Source: Dendrophyllia cribrosa
Lineage: Eukaryota > Cnidaria > Anthozoa > Scleractinia > Dendrophylliidae
Reading direction: 5' to 3'
DNA: 64,000 bases
Assembly (NCBI GenBank): GCA_024195265.1
Contig: JAJLRJ010000001.1
Coordinates: forward strand, 51,670,672 to 51,734,671
This document shows, one piece after another, positions 44,273 to 53,844 of the stretch. Every line of letters begins with the position of its first letter. Position 1 is the first letter of the stretch. The notes under the pieces were generated by a model. That model ran no database searches. It was not told where the DNA came from and worked only from the letters and a program-made list of their open reading frames with translations. A program made the position numbers and the translations under genes.

Positions 44273-44384
44273 ATAACATGGAGTCGTGCGAATCAAAGGT
44301 GAGCTGTCTACGGCGTCTTCAAAGTTAACTTTCGGCGCCTGATAATGTACTGTCCTATGATTTGTAGCTATGAAGTTTATCACT

Positions 44385-44577
44385 ATCTTCGTTTTACATC
44401 GTAATCTCTTTCGTAATCTATACTCCACTCCTTCAGGATCGAAGATCCTCAAAACATGACGAACGACTTCCCGCCTAGTAACAAGACCATTCTGATTGAT
44501 AAGTCTCTGATGCATTGCCCTATATCCAAGAAGGCTTCCACTACCTCCCAGTTCTTTTTTTTTAATTAACGACAGGT
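44385..44577 (-). pseudogene. integrase-like protein fragment (KRBA2/Ginger-type)
   Basis: The stretch GGSGSLLGYRAMHQRL...GLVTRREVVRHVLRIFDPEGVEYRLRKRL matches the region ahead of the integrase core in the widespread animal integrase-like genes (pattern 'GYR-MH-RL ... V-R..V...L...DPEGV..R'). The similarity stops at about 44400, before the DDE residues, and a MITE (44578-44733) replaces the N-terminal side. It is a dead remnant. Confidence 0.5.
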
Positions 44578-44733
44578 ATGTTACACGACACAACTTGAGA
44601 AAAATCCGTGTTTTTGCGTTGCACGTTTCTTGAAGCTGAATCAAAACCTCGCAACGAAAAAATTGCGAAGAAAATCGTCCGTGCACCCATGTTGCGCTAA
44701 GAAATCGTCGTTGCGAATCGTCCCGTGTAACAT
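44578..44733. mobile_element. MITE with 'atgttacacg' ends
   Basis: Left ATGTTACACGACAC and right 'cccgtgtaacat' are inverted. 156 bp. It interrupts the integrase-like fragment. Confidence 0.65.
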
Positions 44734-45555
44734 CACCTTTAAAGTGAACAAGACAGCTTATGTCAACGGCGATGAGGCTACTATAGTCTGATTTTTTAGG
44801 ACGGCCACCAGGAGGCTAATCGTCTGTCACTTTATAAACGATTTTGTGTGTTCTTCTATTTTTGACTACTAAATCATTTCCTTTATTAAATTTAGCTACA
44901 AGCTACGCTGTGGTGATGCTGATGAACAACCTACAGTTTGATAATTTGTAAATTGCATACTCTTTTTTGTAAACTGCAAATGAAATTAAAATGGCAAGTT
45001 AACATTTGTCAGTTTACTGGTTTTTTTTTGCTCTTTGTTTAAGGCTTATTTGCTCAAATCGCTGCCCGCCGAAAGCGTGGATTCTCCGTGTCTGCTAGCG
45101 AATTTTTAAAACGTAATGTCTCGTTTCAGACAATGTATATTTATGTCACGTTAAGATACTGTATGAGTTTTAGCTAGGACACAGTGTTCAACAATTGTTT
45201 ATTCATCTCTTTGCAAAGATTTTTATTTAGCTAACAATTCTACCAGCACCCTTGCTATGATGCTACAAAGCCAAAGACTGAAAATTTTCAGTAGGAAAAA
45301 ATATCCTTTAGAGACGTAAATCGTAAATCGTAAATCTTAAACCGACGGTAAATCATCAGGAACCTAACCTAACTAACCTAAACAAATTACAAAGCTAACT
45401 AGAACTAATCTAAGTTAACCTGTTTTTTAACAAGATTGCAGTAATTGAAGTGAGATTGAATTAGCGCGTTGTATATATAATGAAGAGTAAATGGAGGGAC
45501 AAAAGGTCTAATTCTTTTCATAGCTCATATCCCGGAAGCGATCTTTTTAGATAAT

Positions 45556-46050
45556 TTATGAATGTGTAGTTTGCCACCGTAAATTTTCATCAATAAATAT
45601 TCCAAGCGATTTGACAGAGGAAACTTGTTCTATTGGAATATTATCAATCAAGAGCTCAAGTGGGTTGACAAAGTACTCAATTTTTGTCTAGAGCCAATTA
45701 GCATGAATTCTGTCAGTTTTAGCAGTGTTCAAAGTAAATTTGTTAGAAATAAGCCACTTGTTTAGATTATCCAAATCGTGATTCAGGTTTAACTGTATTG
45801 AATTCACATCAGCGTCCGGATAAGTGATGTGAGTGTCATCAGCATACATTCTAGGCTGGCATAATGTTAGGCAGTTAGCTAGGCAAGTCGTTAATGTATA
45901 TGAGAAATAAAAGGGGGGCCTAGGATTGTTTCCCTGCGGTACACCATATTTACGTGAACATGTTTCAGAAAGCAGAGAACCATTAACGAGACATCGTTGT
46001 GTGCAATTAGTTAAATATGACATAAACCAATCAAGAGCTATCAATCAACA
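45556..46050 (-). pseudogene. CR1/Jockey-type reverse transcriptase remnant
   Basis: Reads LDWFMSYLTNCTQRCLVNG, then YGVPQGN, RMYADDTHITY (catalytic box) and LNKWLISNKFTLNTAKT. After a stop it continues with PIEQVSSVKSLGIFIDENL and ends near 45556. It covers only the C-terminal half of an RT and starts within a few bases of the stop codon of the upstream host gene. Confidence 0.75.
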
Positions 46051-47466
46051 CCACCATCTATAAAGTAGGGTAGTTGAGGGTAGTTGAGGTTTAAAAAACT
46101 TACGATGGCTCCAGCCACCCTTTTTTTTGTGTCTTGCTTTTGTTTTTTTAATTCCATTTTTTGTTTCTTTGATTTTCCTTTCCCCCATTTCTCGCGAAAT
46201 TCTTTAGGGAATTCCATCTGAATACCATCAATATCTCCTCCATCTCTTGATCCGTATTTCTTTATCGTGTATCCTCCAGGGAAATACTTTGCCTTTTTTG
46301 GTTTCTTGTTCCTAGGGGAGGGTACAGCAGCGAGCTTTTGTTGGTTCATAAAGTGCCCAAGACTTTTGGTACCATGGATCAAGTCTTTGAAGCAAGCATC
46401 TTTCCACGAATTCGTCCAATACCAATGATTGCACTTGTGATGGCCAAGACTTCTGATAGAGGTCTCTTCAATATTGTAGCGTCCTTTGTTAAGGTTTTTC
46501 CGGGAAATGAGGTAGCCTAGCTCCGTCCTTTGAAGTTTGTGCGCTTGGCCATGGATGTCCAAGAGCAAACCACGGCCATTAATAGCTGATTTAGCCTGGC
46601 TAATGAACTTGTGGTAGTCTTGATAGGCTTGAATTGCGTCTGGAACATCGAAAGTTGCTTCATGGATTTCTCTATTGGCATCCAGTTTCCTCCTCTGTAG
46701 CATGTTATACACAACATGTGGTCGATAACCTAAAACGATATAGGAGTTCCTCATGATGGTAAAGTATTGATTTCTTGGAGGGGGGAGAGGCTTACTTCAA
46801 ATCATAAACAACAGCTTGCGCATACCACGATATTAAATGGAAAACCCTTGTTAAATGGAAAATATCCCTCCGGGGAGACTCCCGTATTTTAGTGACAAGG
46901 CTGTTTGTCGGAAATTTTGAAAGTGGCTCCAATTCATTTCCACCTCTAAACTAAGAGCTACGTAACAATTTATTTCAGTCTGACAAGTAGTTCCTGTCTT
47001 TTTTTTTCCGGGGTTACTCTTGCGATCGACATTTTAGATTTTAACACACCAAGTAATATACCAGCTACAGATTTTAACTCCTACAAGAGGGGTAGCACTA
47101 AGTGGGATATCCCTCACCTGTAATTGCTTTGATTTCATTTGCAATATCTCTAGCAATTCGTCTAGTGTGCAGATCATTCAGTATTCCGGCTTTGCATTGT
47201 CTTCCGAGTCCATTGTCTTCCGTGCAACTGTGCGTCCAGATACATTCACTATTGCTTCCTTTACAGCCGTGCGTCCTGTTTGGCCAATGCGTACCATTAC
47301 TCTGTTCTAGTGGTAATTTATTGCCTCCATGTGGAGCGGTTATAATGAGATTCATGTCCCCGGGTTCGTATTTTGTATATTGTTTGAAGCCCCATAACGG
47401 CTCAGTCGTTAATCCACAGATCCCCGGCAGAAAAATACCGCAGAGTAGAAGGTAGTAGACATACAT
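46041..47466 (-). CDS. secreted N-formylglutamate-amidohydrolase-like protein
   Basis: Two exons on -: 47466-47118 (ends ATTACAG|GTGAGG, phase 1) and 46729-46041 (after CGTTTTAG), joining to 345 aa. The N-terminus MYVYYLLLCGIFLPGICG is a signal peptide. NLIITAPHGG (about 38-47) with LHTRRIARDIANEI, then YRPHVVYNMLQRRKLDANRE and LLLDIHGQAH, follow the N-formylglutamate amidohydrolase (FGase) fold: a HGG metal site, an R-KLDANR block and a DIHG site. The FGase-like domain would be extracellular, with six or more Cys in the first 110 residues. The C-terminus is very basic (KGKSKKQKMELKKQKQDTKK). The substrate is unknown; bacterial FGase acts in histidine breakdown, but that role need not apply to a secreted animal protein. 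A CR1 remnant abuts the stop codon. Confidence 0.7.
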
Positions 47467-47469
47467 GAT

Positions 47470-48640
47470 CTATAAAAAGGGAAGAGAAACGGTAAATTAA
47501 TTTAGCAGCATTGCAATATTTTCAGAAATCTATGCTTGATCAACGAAAAACAAACCACTCTTTCTTCCCGAGCGAAAATTGAACGGAAGGATCGAGGGAG
47601 AAACGGCCTAAAAAAAACTAGATAGGAGGAGGAGAATTAGTTAAAAGTTAGGGAGATAGGATTCTTAACTGTATGTCTCTGTCCTCTCTTACCCTTCCAA
47701 TTATCAGAGCCCAAACGCATTACTGCACTTTTTTTTTAGAATAACCATTTTTAAGAACATACCTCACGGGCTGAAATTTAGTAGAGAACAGTTTACCCCA
47801 CCCGTTTATACAAACCCATACGATGAGTAGTGTAAAGAAAATATTACACAATCTAAGACTTTGTTTATTGTTTGCGTATCTATTATCTCGATTATTCATT
47901 TTTAAGATGCTATTTACATTTAAGTGACCATGTTCTAACATTTTAACTTCCAACTGCTCCGGCACTGGTTCAAGTTGTTTATCTGAAAACTAACAATGGC
48001 GTTTGGACACGTTCACTGATTCTGTGATGATGAAGTTCGAGATTATTAACATCTAAACAAGGCTTTAAAGTCTCTTTACCTCTTCGAAAATCATTATTAA
48101 TCTATTACATGAATAAATATCGACAAACTATCATTTCATCGTGCGCGCGTTCGTTTGTTTTGGCCTAACAAAATACCGTAGCGTTCTTACGGCAAACCTG
48201 ATGTTCCCTTTTAAGATCCTTCTAAATCTTACTAGTATCTCATAAATCTCACAATAAACAAAATCTTACCAACGTATTGAGATCAGTAATTGACTTGGAG
48301 CTTGAAAAAGACTCTGTCTTCGACAGCGACGGAGAATTGTGGCTTCTAACTTCTTTTAATTGAGCTTGATTCTCTAACAGTCTCGAATGCAACTGACTGA
48401 ACGAAGCTTGAAAACACTTATTTTAATATAGACGCTAGGATCGAAGTCACATCCTGTACAACTGAAGCGGCAAGCTAGCCTGAGGAACAGGCGTCGTTTA
48501 GTGGCGCCACCACTGGAGCCCCTGCCGGCTAGCGGCAAGCCAGCTTTGTTTCTGACTCTGTTTCTGACTACAACAACAGGAAATTCATATTATGCCCTGG
48601 ACAGATTCCAACTTTTCTTTGGAAACCAGTGATTCCGCAC
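47470..48640. other. intergenic upstream of the FGase-like gene
   Basis: No coding sequence supported. It probably contains the gene's promoter near 47480-48480, but no specific element could be pinned down. Confidence 0.4.
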
Positions 48641-48671
48641 TATAATTCAAGAAATTCCGCGTTTCAGGGGA

Positions 48672-48722
48672 AACCGTTCCGGTTGAAATATCGTGTTTTC
48701 AGGATATTTCAACCGGAACGGT
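48672..48722. repeat. perfect 21-bp hairpin
   Basis: 'aaccgttccggttgaaatatc' and its reverse complement flank the loop 'gtgttttca'. It lies at the left end of the MITE nest. Confidence 0.85.
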
Positions 48723-49195
48723 TATGGCCAGGAACTAATTGCTACTCAAGCTAACTTTATTATCGGCTTGAAATTGGAAGAAACTATCGCGAAAAGTGAT
48801 GGAAGAAAAGAAATATTAAAGAGACGAAACAGCGGCTAGAAAAATCAAATTTCACAAGAATAGACAAATTCGGCTAACGCATTGTTGTACCCAATTCAAA
48901 CCTTTTGGGATTAGGGATAAAAAAATGGAAAATTTGTTAATTTCTCACCCATCCCCCCCTCCCATAAATCATGAACGGTCCCTTACAACTCTTTGTTCGT
49001 CATATTACCATATCAATGAAGCTTTGACATGGAAATTATATGAAAATATTGTGAACAAAGAATCTTATTCCCAGAAGAATGGGGTTAGTTTCTAGAGAAA
49101 CTGTGGTGCTGCGTCGGTGGGGGGATGAAACACGAGAATTTAGTTTTATCGACTGAGTCGATAAGGTAAATTGACCACCGTAAAAAGATTCAAAT

Positions 49196-49232
49196 AGCTG
49201 ACGTTTCGAGCGCTAGCCCTTCGTCGGAGCGA
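49196..49232 (-). ncRNA. hammerhead-ribozyme-like motif, left copy
   Basis: On -, 'ccgacgaagggctagcgctc' followed by 'gaaacgtcagct' has the hammerhead layout CNGANGA - stem II - GAAA - GUC. Position 4 is C rather than the usual U, so activity may be lost. Hammerheads are known in Penelope-like element termini. Confidence 0.45.
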
Positions 49233-49325
49233 ATCAAGGAATTGTGGGTAGTGTGTGGTTTTATATAGTAAGCGGTGGAGCTACGCTATTGGTGGAAATT
49301 TGGTGACGTGAAAAACAAATGTAGA

Positions 49326-50057
49326 TTAGTTGAATGAAAAGCGTTCGTTGATTCCGTGGGGTTTGAGAGTGCCGATTTGAAAGATAATTTTTTGTTCTAG
49401 GTTTTTACGGCTTTCTGTGTTACCCTGGTGTAGGGAAAGGCCGCAGATTGTCATGTGTTGTTTAGAATGGTTAGTAAGATTAAAATGGCGCGCGACTGGT
49501 TTGGATGTGTCTTTGTCATTTTTTTCAACGTCTCGGAGATGTTCACGAAAACGGTCGCCCAGTCTCCTCCCTGTTTCGCCAATGTATATCTTTTTGCAAA
49601 AAGTACATGTAATGCAGTAGATAACATTTACGGAGGTGCATGTAAAATGATCAGTGATTTTAATAGATCGTTTGGGTCCTGTTATTTTGTCCGCGTTGTG
49701 AATGAAAGGACAAGTGTTACATCGTGTGCGTGTGCATTTGAAAGTTCCCGGTACATCGTCAGATTTCAGTGCGCTCGTAACTAGAAAGTTGCCTATGTTT
49801 TTGTCACGTTTGAATGAAATTAGTGGGGGTTGTGAAAAAATTCTGCCAGTTTCGGGGTCGTTTTGGAGTAATTTGAAATTTTTTAAAATGATGCTTTTGA
49901 CTGTGTTGTTGTGTGGGTGGAAAGTGAGGGTGAATGGAATTCTCTCGTTCTCTTCCTTCTGTGGCGTTTGTAGTGCTGACTGTCTGTCGATCTGTTGTGC
50001 ACGTTGTTGGCCCGTATTAACAACAGAGTCAGGGTACCCACGTTTCTTGAAAAACAT
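49326..50057 (-). pseudogene. Penelope-like C-terminal region with GIY-YIG, copy 1
   Basis: The frame runs KKRGYPDSVVNTGQQRAQQI ... CNTCPFIHNADKITG ... CITCTFCKKIYIGETGRRLG-DRFREHL ... to ERFSFN. The KIYIGETGRRLGDRFREHL block is a GIY-YIG nuclease active-site region (Y, G, R, and E further on). This copy starts after the RT catalytic core and keeps the RT-endonuclease linker. Confidence 0.8.
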
Positions 50058-50745
50058 CGATGATTGCATTGGCGCTACCTCTTCCAGTAAAGAGGAACTT
50101 AATCAATTCATAACTTCTGTCAATACTTTTCATCCAGCTCTAAAATATACCTGGGAAATTTCCGAAACCTCAGTCGCTTTTCTTGACATTAATATTTCAA
50201 TCAACGGTAACAGTTTATCCACAAGTGTGCACTACAAACCTACAGATTCCCACAGTTATCTGTTACATTCATCCTCACATCCATCGCACGTTAAAAACGC
50301 CATTCCGTATTCTCAATTTCTCAGACTTCGACGTCTATGTAGTGATGACTCTGATTTTTCCAACAAATCAGAAGAAATGTGCCAGTTTTTCAAGAAACGT
50401 GGGTACCCTGACTCTGTTGTTAATACGGGCCAACAACGTGCACAACAGATCGACAGCATTACATGTACTTTTTGCAAAAAGATATACATTGGCGAAACAG
50501 GGAGGAGACTGGGCGACCGTTTTCGTGAACATCTCCGAGACGTTGAAAAAAATGACAAAGACGCATCCAAACCAGTCGCGCGCCATTTTAATCTTACTAA
50601 CCATTCTAAACAACACATGACAATCTGCGGCCTTTCCCTACACCAGGGTAACACAGAAAGCCGTAAAAACCTAGAACAAAAAATCATCTTTCAAATCGGC
50701 ACTCTCAAACCCCACGGAATCAACGAACGCTTTTCATTCAACTAA
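50058..50745 (+). pseudogene. Penelope-like RT C-terminus plus GIY-YIG, copy 2 (internal deletion)
   Basis: Begins at the RT motif C (IDDCIGATSSS), then TWEISETSVAFLDINI and SVHYKPTDSHSYL, typical of Penelope-like RT. It jumps in frame from GQQRAQQID to SITCTFCKKIYIGE, lacking about 120 residues that copy 1 retains, and ends at the same ERFSFN stop. Upstream of 50058 the same open frame is only antisense of copy 1. Confidence 0.8.
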
Positions 50746-50839
50746 TCTACATTTGTTTTTCACGTCACCAAATTTCCACCAATAGCGTAGCTCCACCGCT
50801 TACTATATAAAACCACACACTACCCACAATTCCTTGATT

Positions 50840-50876
50840 CGCTCCGACGAAGGGCTAGCGCTCGAAACGTCAGCTA
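50840..50876 (+). ncRNA. hammerhead-ribozyme-like motif, right copy
   Basis: Same motif as at 49196-49232, on the opposite strand: 'tccgacgaagggctagcgct' then 'cgaaacgtcagct'. It carries the same C at position 4. Confidence 0.45.
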
Positions 50877-51404
50877 TTTGAATCTTTTTACGGTGGTCAA
50901 TTTACCTTATCGACTCAGTCGATAAAACTAAATTCTCGTTATTCCCAGAAGGTTTGAATTGGGTACAACAATGCGTTAGCCGAATTTGTCTATGGCAAGT
51001 TTGATTTCTTGACCGCCTGTCAATAAATCAAATTTCATGAACTGTAACCACTTCAATCTTTGCAATCCTGCATTTTATCTCCAAACTACTGCTTCTGTCT
51101 TGTTCTATGGGATCTTTTCATCCAACTAAGTTGTATATTTGGTGGTATTTGGCGATATAAAATGGAAATAATTTAAGTGAAATTGTAATAGTTTCGGCGG
51201 GACCGTGTCCCTTTATAAAATAGACTGTCTTTTATGAGGTGACAGTGTTAAATAGGTCTTTCAATAACAAATTAAAGTGACTGATTGAGGTTTTCTTGTT
51301 TGGACCAAAAAATGTGGCCATAATAATGAGATGGTCGTAAGGCGGAGTTCTAAAGTATTTGCAATGAAAAAAGATTAAATGTGAACTTGGGGTCATTCCG
51401 GCTT

Positions 51405-51610
51405 TTCTTGGAAGCTAAGTACTAAAACTAAGACTAATTTACTAAGACTAATTCCGGCTTTTTCTTGGAAGCTAAGTACTAAGTACTAAGACTAAGACTA
51501 AGACTAAGACTAATTCCGGTAGCTTTTCTTGGAAGCTAAGTCCCTAAGACTAAGACTAATTCACCACTAAGACTAATTCCAGAAGCTTTTCTTGGAAGCT
51601 TACTCACTGC
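51405..51610. repeat. tandem repeats (actaag)n and 'cttttcttggaagcta' units
   Basis: Four irregular copies of 'ttccggnnncttttcttgga' with 'agctaagtactaag', separated by actaag runs. No gene is seen from 51215 to 52518. Confidence 0.85.
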
Positions 51611-52518
51611 AGTTCAAGTATAATTCCGCGTTAATGAACTAAACTCGTGTATCTATCTGTCTCCATCGCTTTCACTCTCGCTTATTTTCGTAAGACTGAG
51701 AGGGCTAATTAAAACATTTATAAATCGATAGTTTACTATCGAAAAACACTAAAGTTGACAATAGACCAAACAGGAGCAAGGACGGTTGAGAATCGCGAAC
51801 GCCGAACTTGAAAAAACTGGCCATTTTTTCAAGATGCGCCATCCGTGACGTAGCTCCTTTGAAGTAGGAGTTCTAACGTATTTGCAATTAAAAAAACAAT
51901 AAAATTAACAAATAAATGATTACTAGATGAAAGCGTAACTTTGTCATATACAAGTTCCTGGTTTTCCCGCCTTTTCTTCAATGGAAGAAAACATGCAAGC
52001 CACGTCGTTATGTTGTTTTGGTCCAACTTCCGGCTTTCTCGGAAATTAATTCCGACTGTAATTCAAGTAATTCCGCATTAAAATAAACTATCTATCTGTC
52101 CGTGTCTTTCGTTTCTTCAGTAATATTTCTTATTATCAAAAGCGAAAGTGATTAATAACACGCTTGCTGATATGACCGATTCCAAACTTTGGTTTCAGCC
52201 GGTATTAGGTCGTATTTAAAATATCTAAAAAGTCAGGTCATATATAAAACCACTTTACAAATAGGGGGTTCAACTAGAGTATTCAACCGATTCCAATTGA
52301 TGTACATCGACTTAACAAAATACTTATCTACACCAACTTCTTATACTCCAAGGTATGTAACCCAGAACATCTGCACTTTGCAGGACTATGGCATGAGCTG
52401 TATGAATCGAATCGAATCCCGAGTTGGAGACAGAGAATCTAAACAAAAGGGCGCTCAGGAAATCTCTGCACTACCAGGAGCTACTAAATAAGATTAATTC
52501 TAGTGATTTGTACAGTAT

Positions 52519-52862
52519 TTGTACATGATGATTACAGCTTTTAAGGCAATCCATTTTGACACGATGTCGAAATATCTGAGTGGTCTGTTTCAAATGAGAA
52601 ATACTACTCATAATTTACGGGGATCAAACAAACTTGTTGTTCCATACCTCACAACAACTCATGGATTACATTCCTTTAGATATGCATCAAAAGTGCGCCA
52701 AATTTCTTTTCGGCAAAAATGCCGCTGTAATATGTTTAATGAGTAGTTAATTACTTTTTTGTTAATTTTTAGGCTTGTATATGCCATAGTTTAGTAAGTT
52801 CTTTCTCTCTACAGCTACTCTGTAAATCCGAGGTTTAAATAAAGGTGATGTATGTATGTATC
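52519..52862 (+). pseudogene. CR1-like LINE 3' end fragment
   Basis: The frame AFKAIHFDTMSKYLSGLFQM, then NLRGSNKLVVPYLTTTHGLH with SFRYASKVRQ, matches the C-terminus of CR1-type RT ('YL..LF.......NLR.S..L..P...T..G..SF.Y...'). The tail ends 'aataaaggtgatgtatgtat', a usual CR1-type 3' terminus. Confidence 0.65.
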
Positions 52863-53093
52863 AAACCCTAATATTAAGTCTGTGCCAGGGGAACCCTCGT
52901 GGAACCTTGATTCAGTATAAAGGCATCGAGCGAACTATATCATTAACATTTTTCTTGCATATATATTGCAAAGTGAATGAGTTTCCTTCTCCTGAATTTT
53001 GCTGGGAGAAATACCGGAAAGATAAATGTTTTTCCAACTAAAAAACATAACATATAAAATATATACTGTGAAAGCGTTGATTGGATCACTTAA

Positions 53094-53639
53094 AGTGTAT
53101 ATGACAGATATTTTTTTATTTGCATGATGGAATCTACATGGCGTTCTGATAAGAAAGTCGAAAAAAGATTTTCGATATCGATTTTTTCCTTGTCCGTGAT
53201 TTAGCCGTCTAAAAATGTGAAATTTCACTTCCGGTGGGTTACAAAACCGCGCAAGAAGAAAGACTGGAAATAGTCCGCTGTGACGTCAATACAAGAATGC
53301 CAGTGTCGCGATTTCTCAGTTCCTCCGTTTTTTGGTGCGTGTTGCTACAACCATAGACAACACACCTCAATAGAACCATGTTTCTTCCTCAGGGCACACC
53401 AAAAAATGTGAGGAACCGAGAAACCTCGACAGCGACATTCTTGTATCGACATCACAGCGGACTATTTTCCAGTCTTTCTTCTTGCGCGGTTTTGTAACCA
53501 ACCAGAAGTGAAATTCCACGTTTTAGACGGCTGTACACGGAAAAGAAAATCGATATCGAAAAAACTCTTTTCGATTTTCTTATCAGAACGCCATGTAGAT
53601 TCCATCAAGCAAATAAAAAAAATAACTGTCATATACACT
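53094..53639. mobile_element. 546-bp foldback element with TTAA target sites
   Basis: The arms, about 240 bp each, begin AGTGTATATGACAG and end with the complement. TTAA flanks both ends (53090-53093 and 53640-53643). The arms share 'gaatctacatggcgttctga', 'cgcgcaagaagaaagactgg' and 'caatacaagaatg'. The loop is about 60 bp. TTAA suggests mobilisation by a piggyBac- or Kolobok-type transposase. Confidence 0.85.
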
Positions 53640-53844
53640 TTAAGAACTATAGTTTATTCAGATTTCTAACATCCTGTAATTCTCAGTATTGGATGCAGAG
53701 ATTAGGTCCCTGAAACAAGTGACGGCCTTTTAATTACGTCAAGTAGAAGTCAGCACGTTCTCGTGATTCGGTTTGGCCTCAGTCATACTTTCTGTTCGCG
53801 GTCTCTCTCGAGAGGAATAAATTTTAAAAGATACGTGATGTTCA

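Larger units (their letters stand above)
49078..50938. mobile_element. Penelope-like element, inverted partial copies, 13-bp target duplication
   Basis: TTATTCCCAGAAG lies directly outside both ends (49065-49077 and 50939-50951). Inside are two truncated copies in opposite orientation meeting near 50057, each ending in a terminal part that starts 'gataaaactaaattctcg' and includes 'accttatcgactcagtcgat'. Each carries a GIY-YIG endonuclease frame. Partial inverted copies and GIY-YIG are typical of Penelope-like elements. Confidence 0.8.
48862..50994. mobile_element. middle MITE of the nest
   Basis: Inverted ends of about 44 bp: 'tagacaaattcggctaacgc' with 'attgttgtacccaattcaaa' at 48860-48905 is mirrored at 50952-50994. 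It is split by the Penelope-like element; without it the MITE would be about 260 bp. Confidence 0.75.
48662..51214. mobile_element. outer MITE of a three-level nest (family of 55718-56106)
   Basis: The left part 48720-48861 and right part 50995-51214 together match the intact copy at 55718-56106 ('ggccaggagct', 'cggctagaaaa', 'tttcacaagaat' | 'ggcaagtttgatttcttgac', 'ggcgggaccgtgtcccttt'). The interruption corresponds to the second MITE. Confidence 0.7.

Noticed and set aside
44064..44276. Cys/Leu/Thr-rich repeat ORFs
   Set aside because: Produced by the 11-bp minisatellite, open in all frames.
49702..50057. N-terminal third of the 347-codon + ORF
   Set aside because: Antisense of the left Penelope-like copy; only the part from 50058 is genuine element coding sequence.
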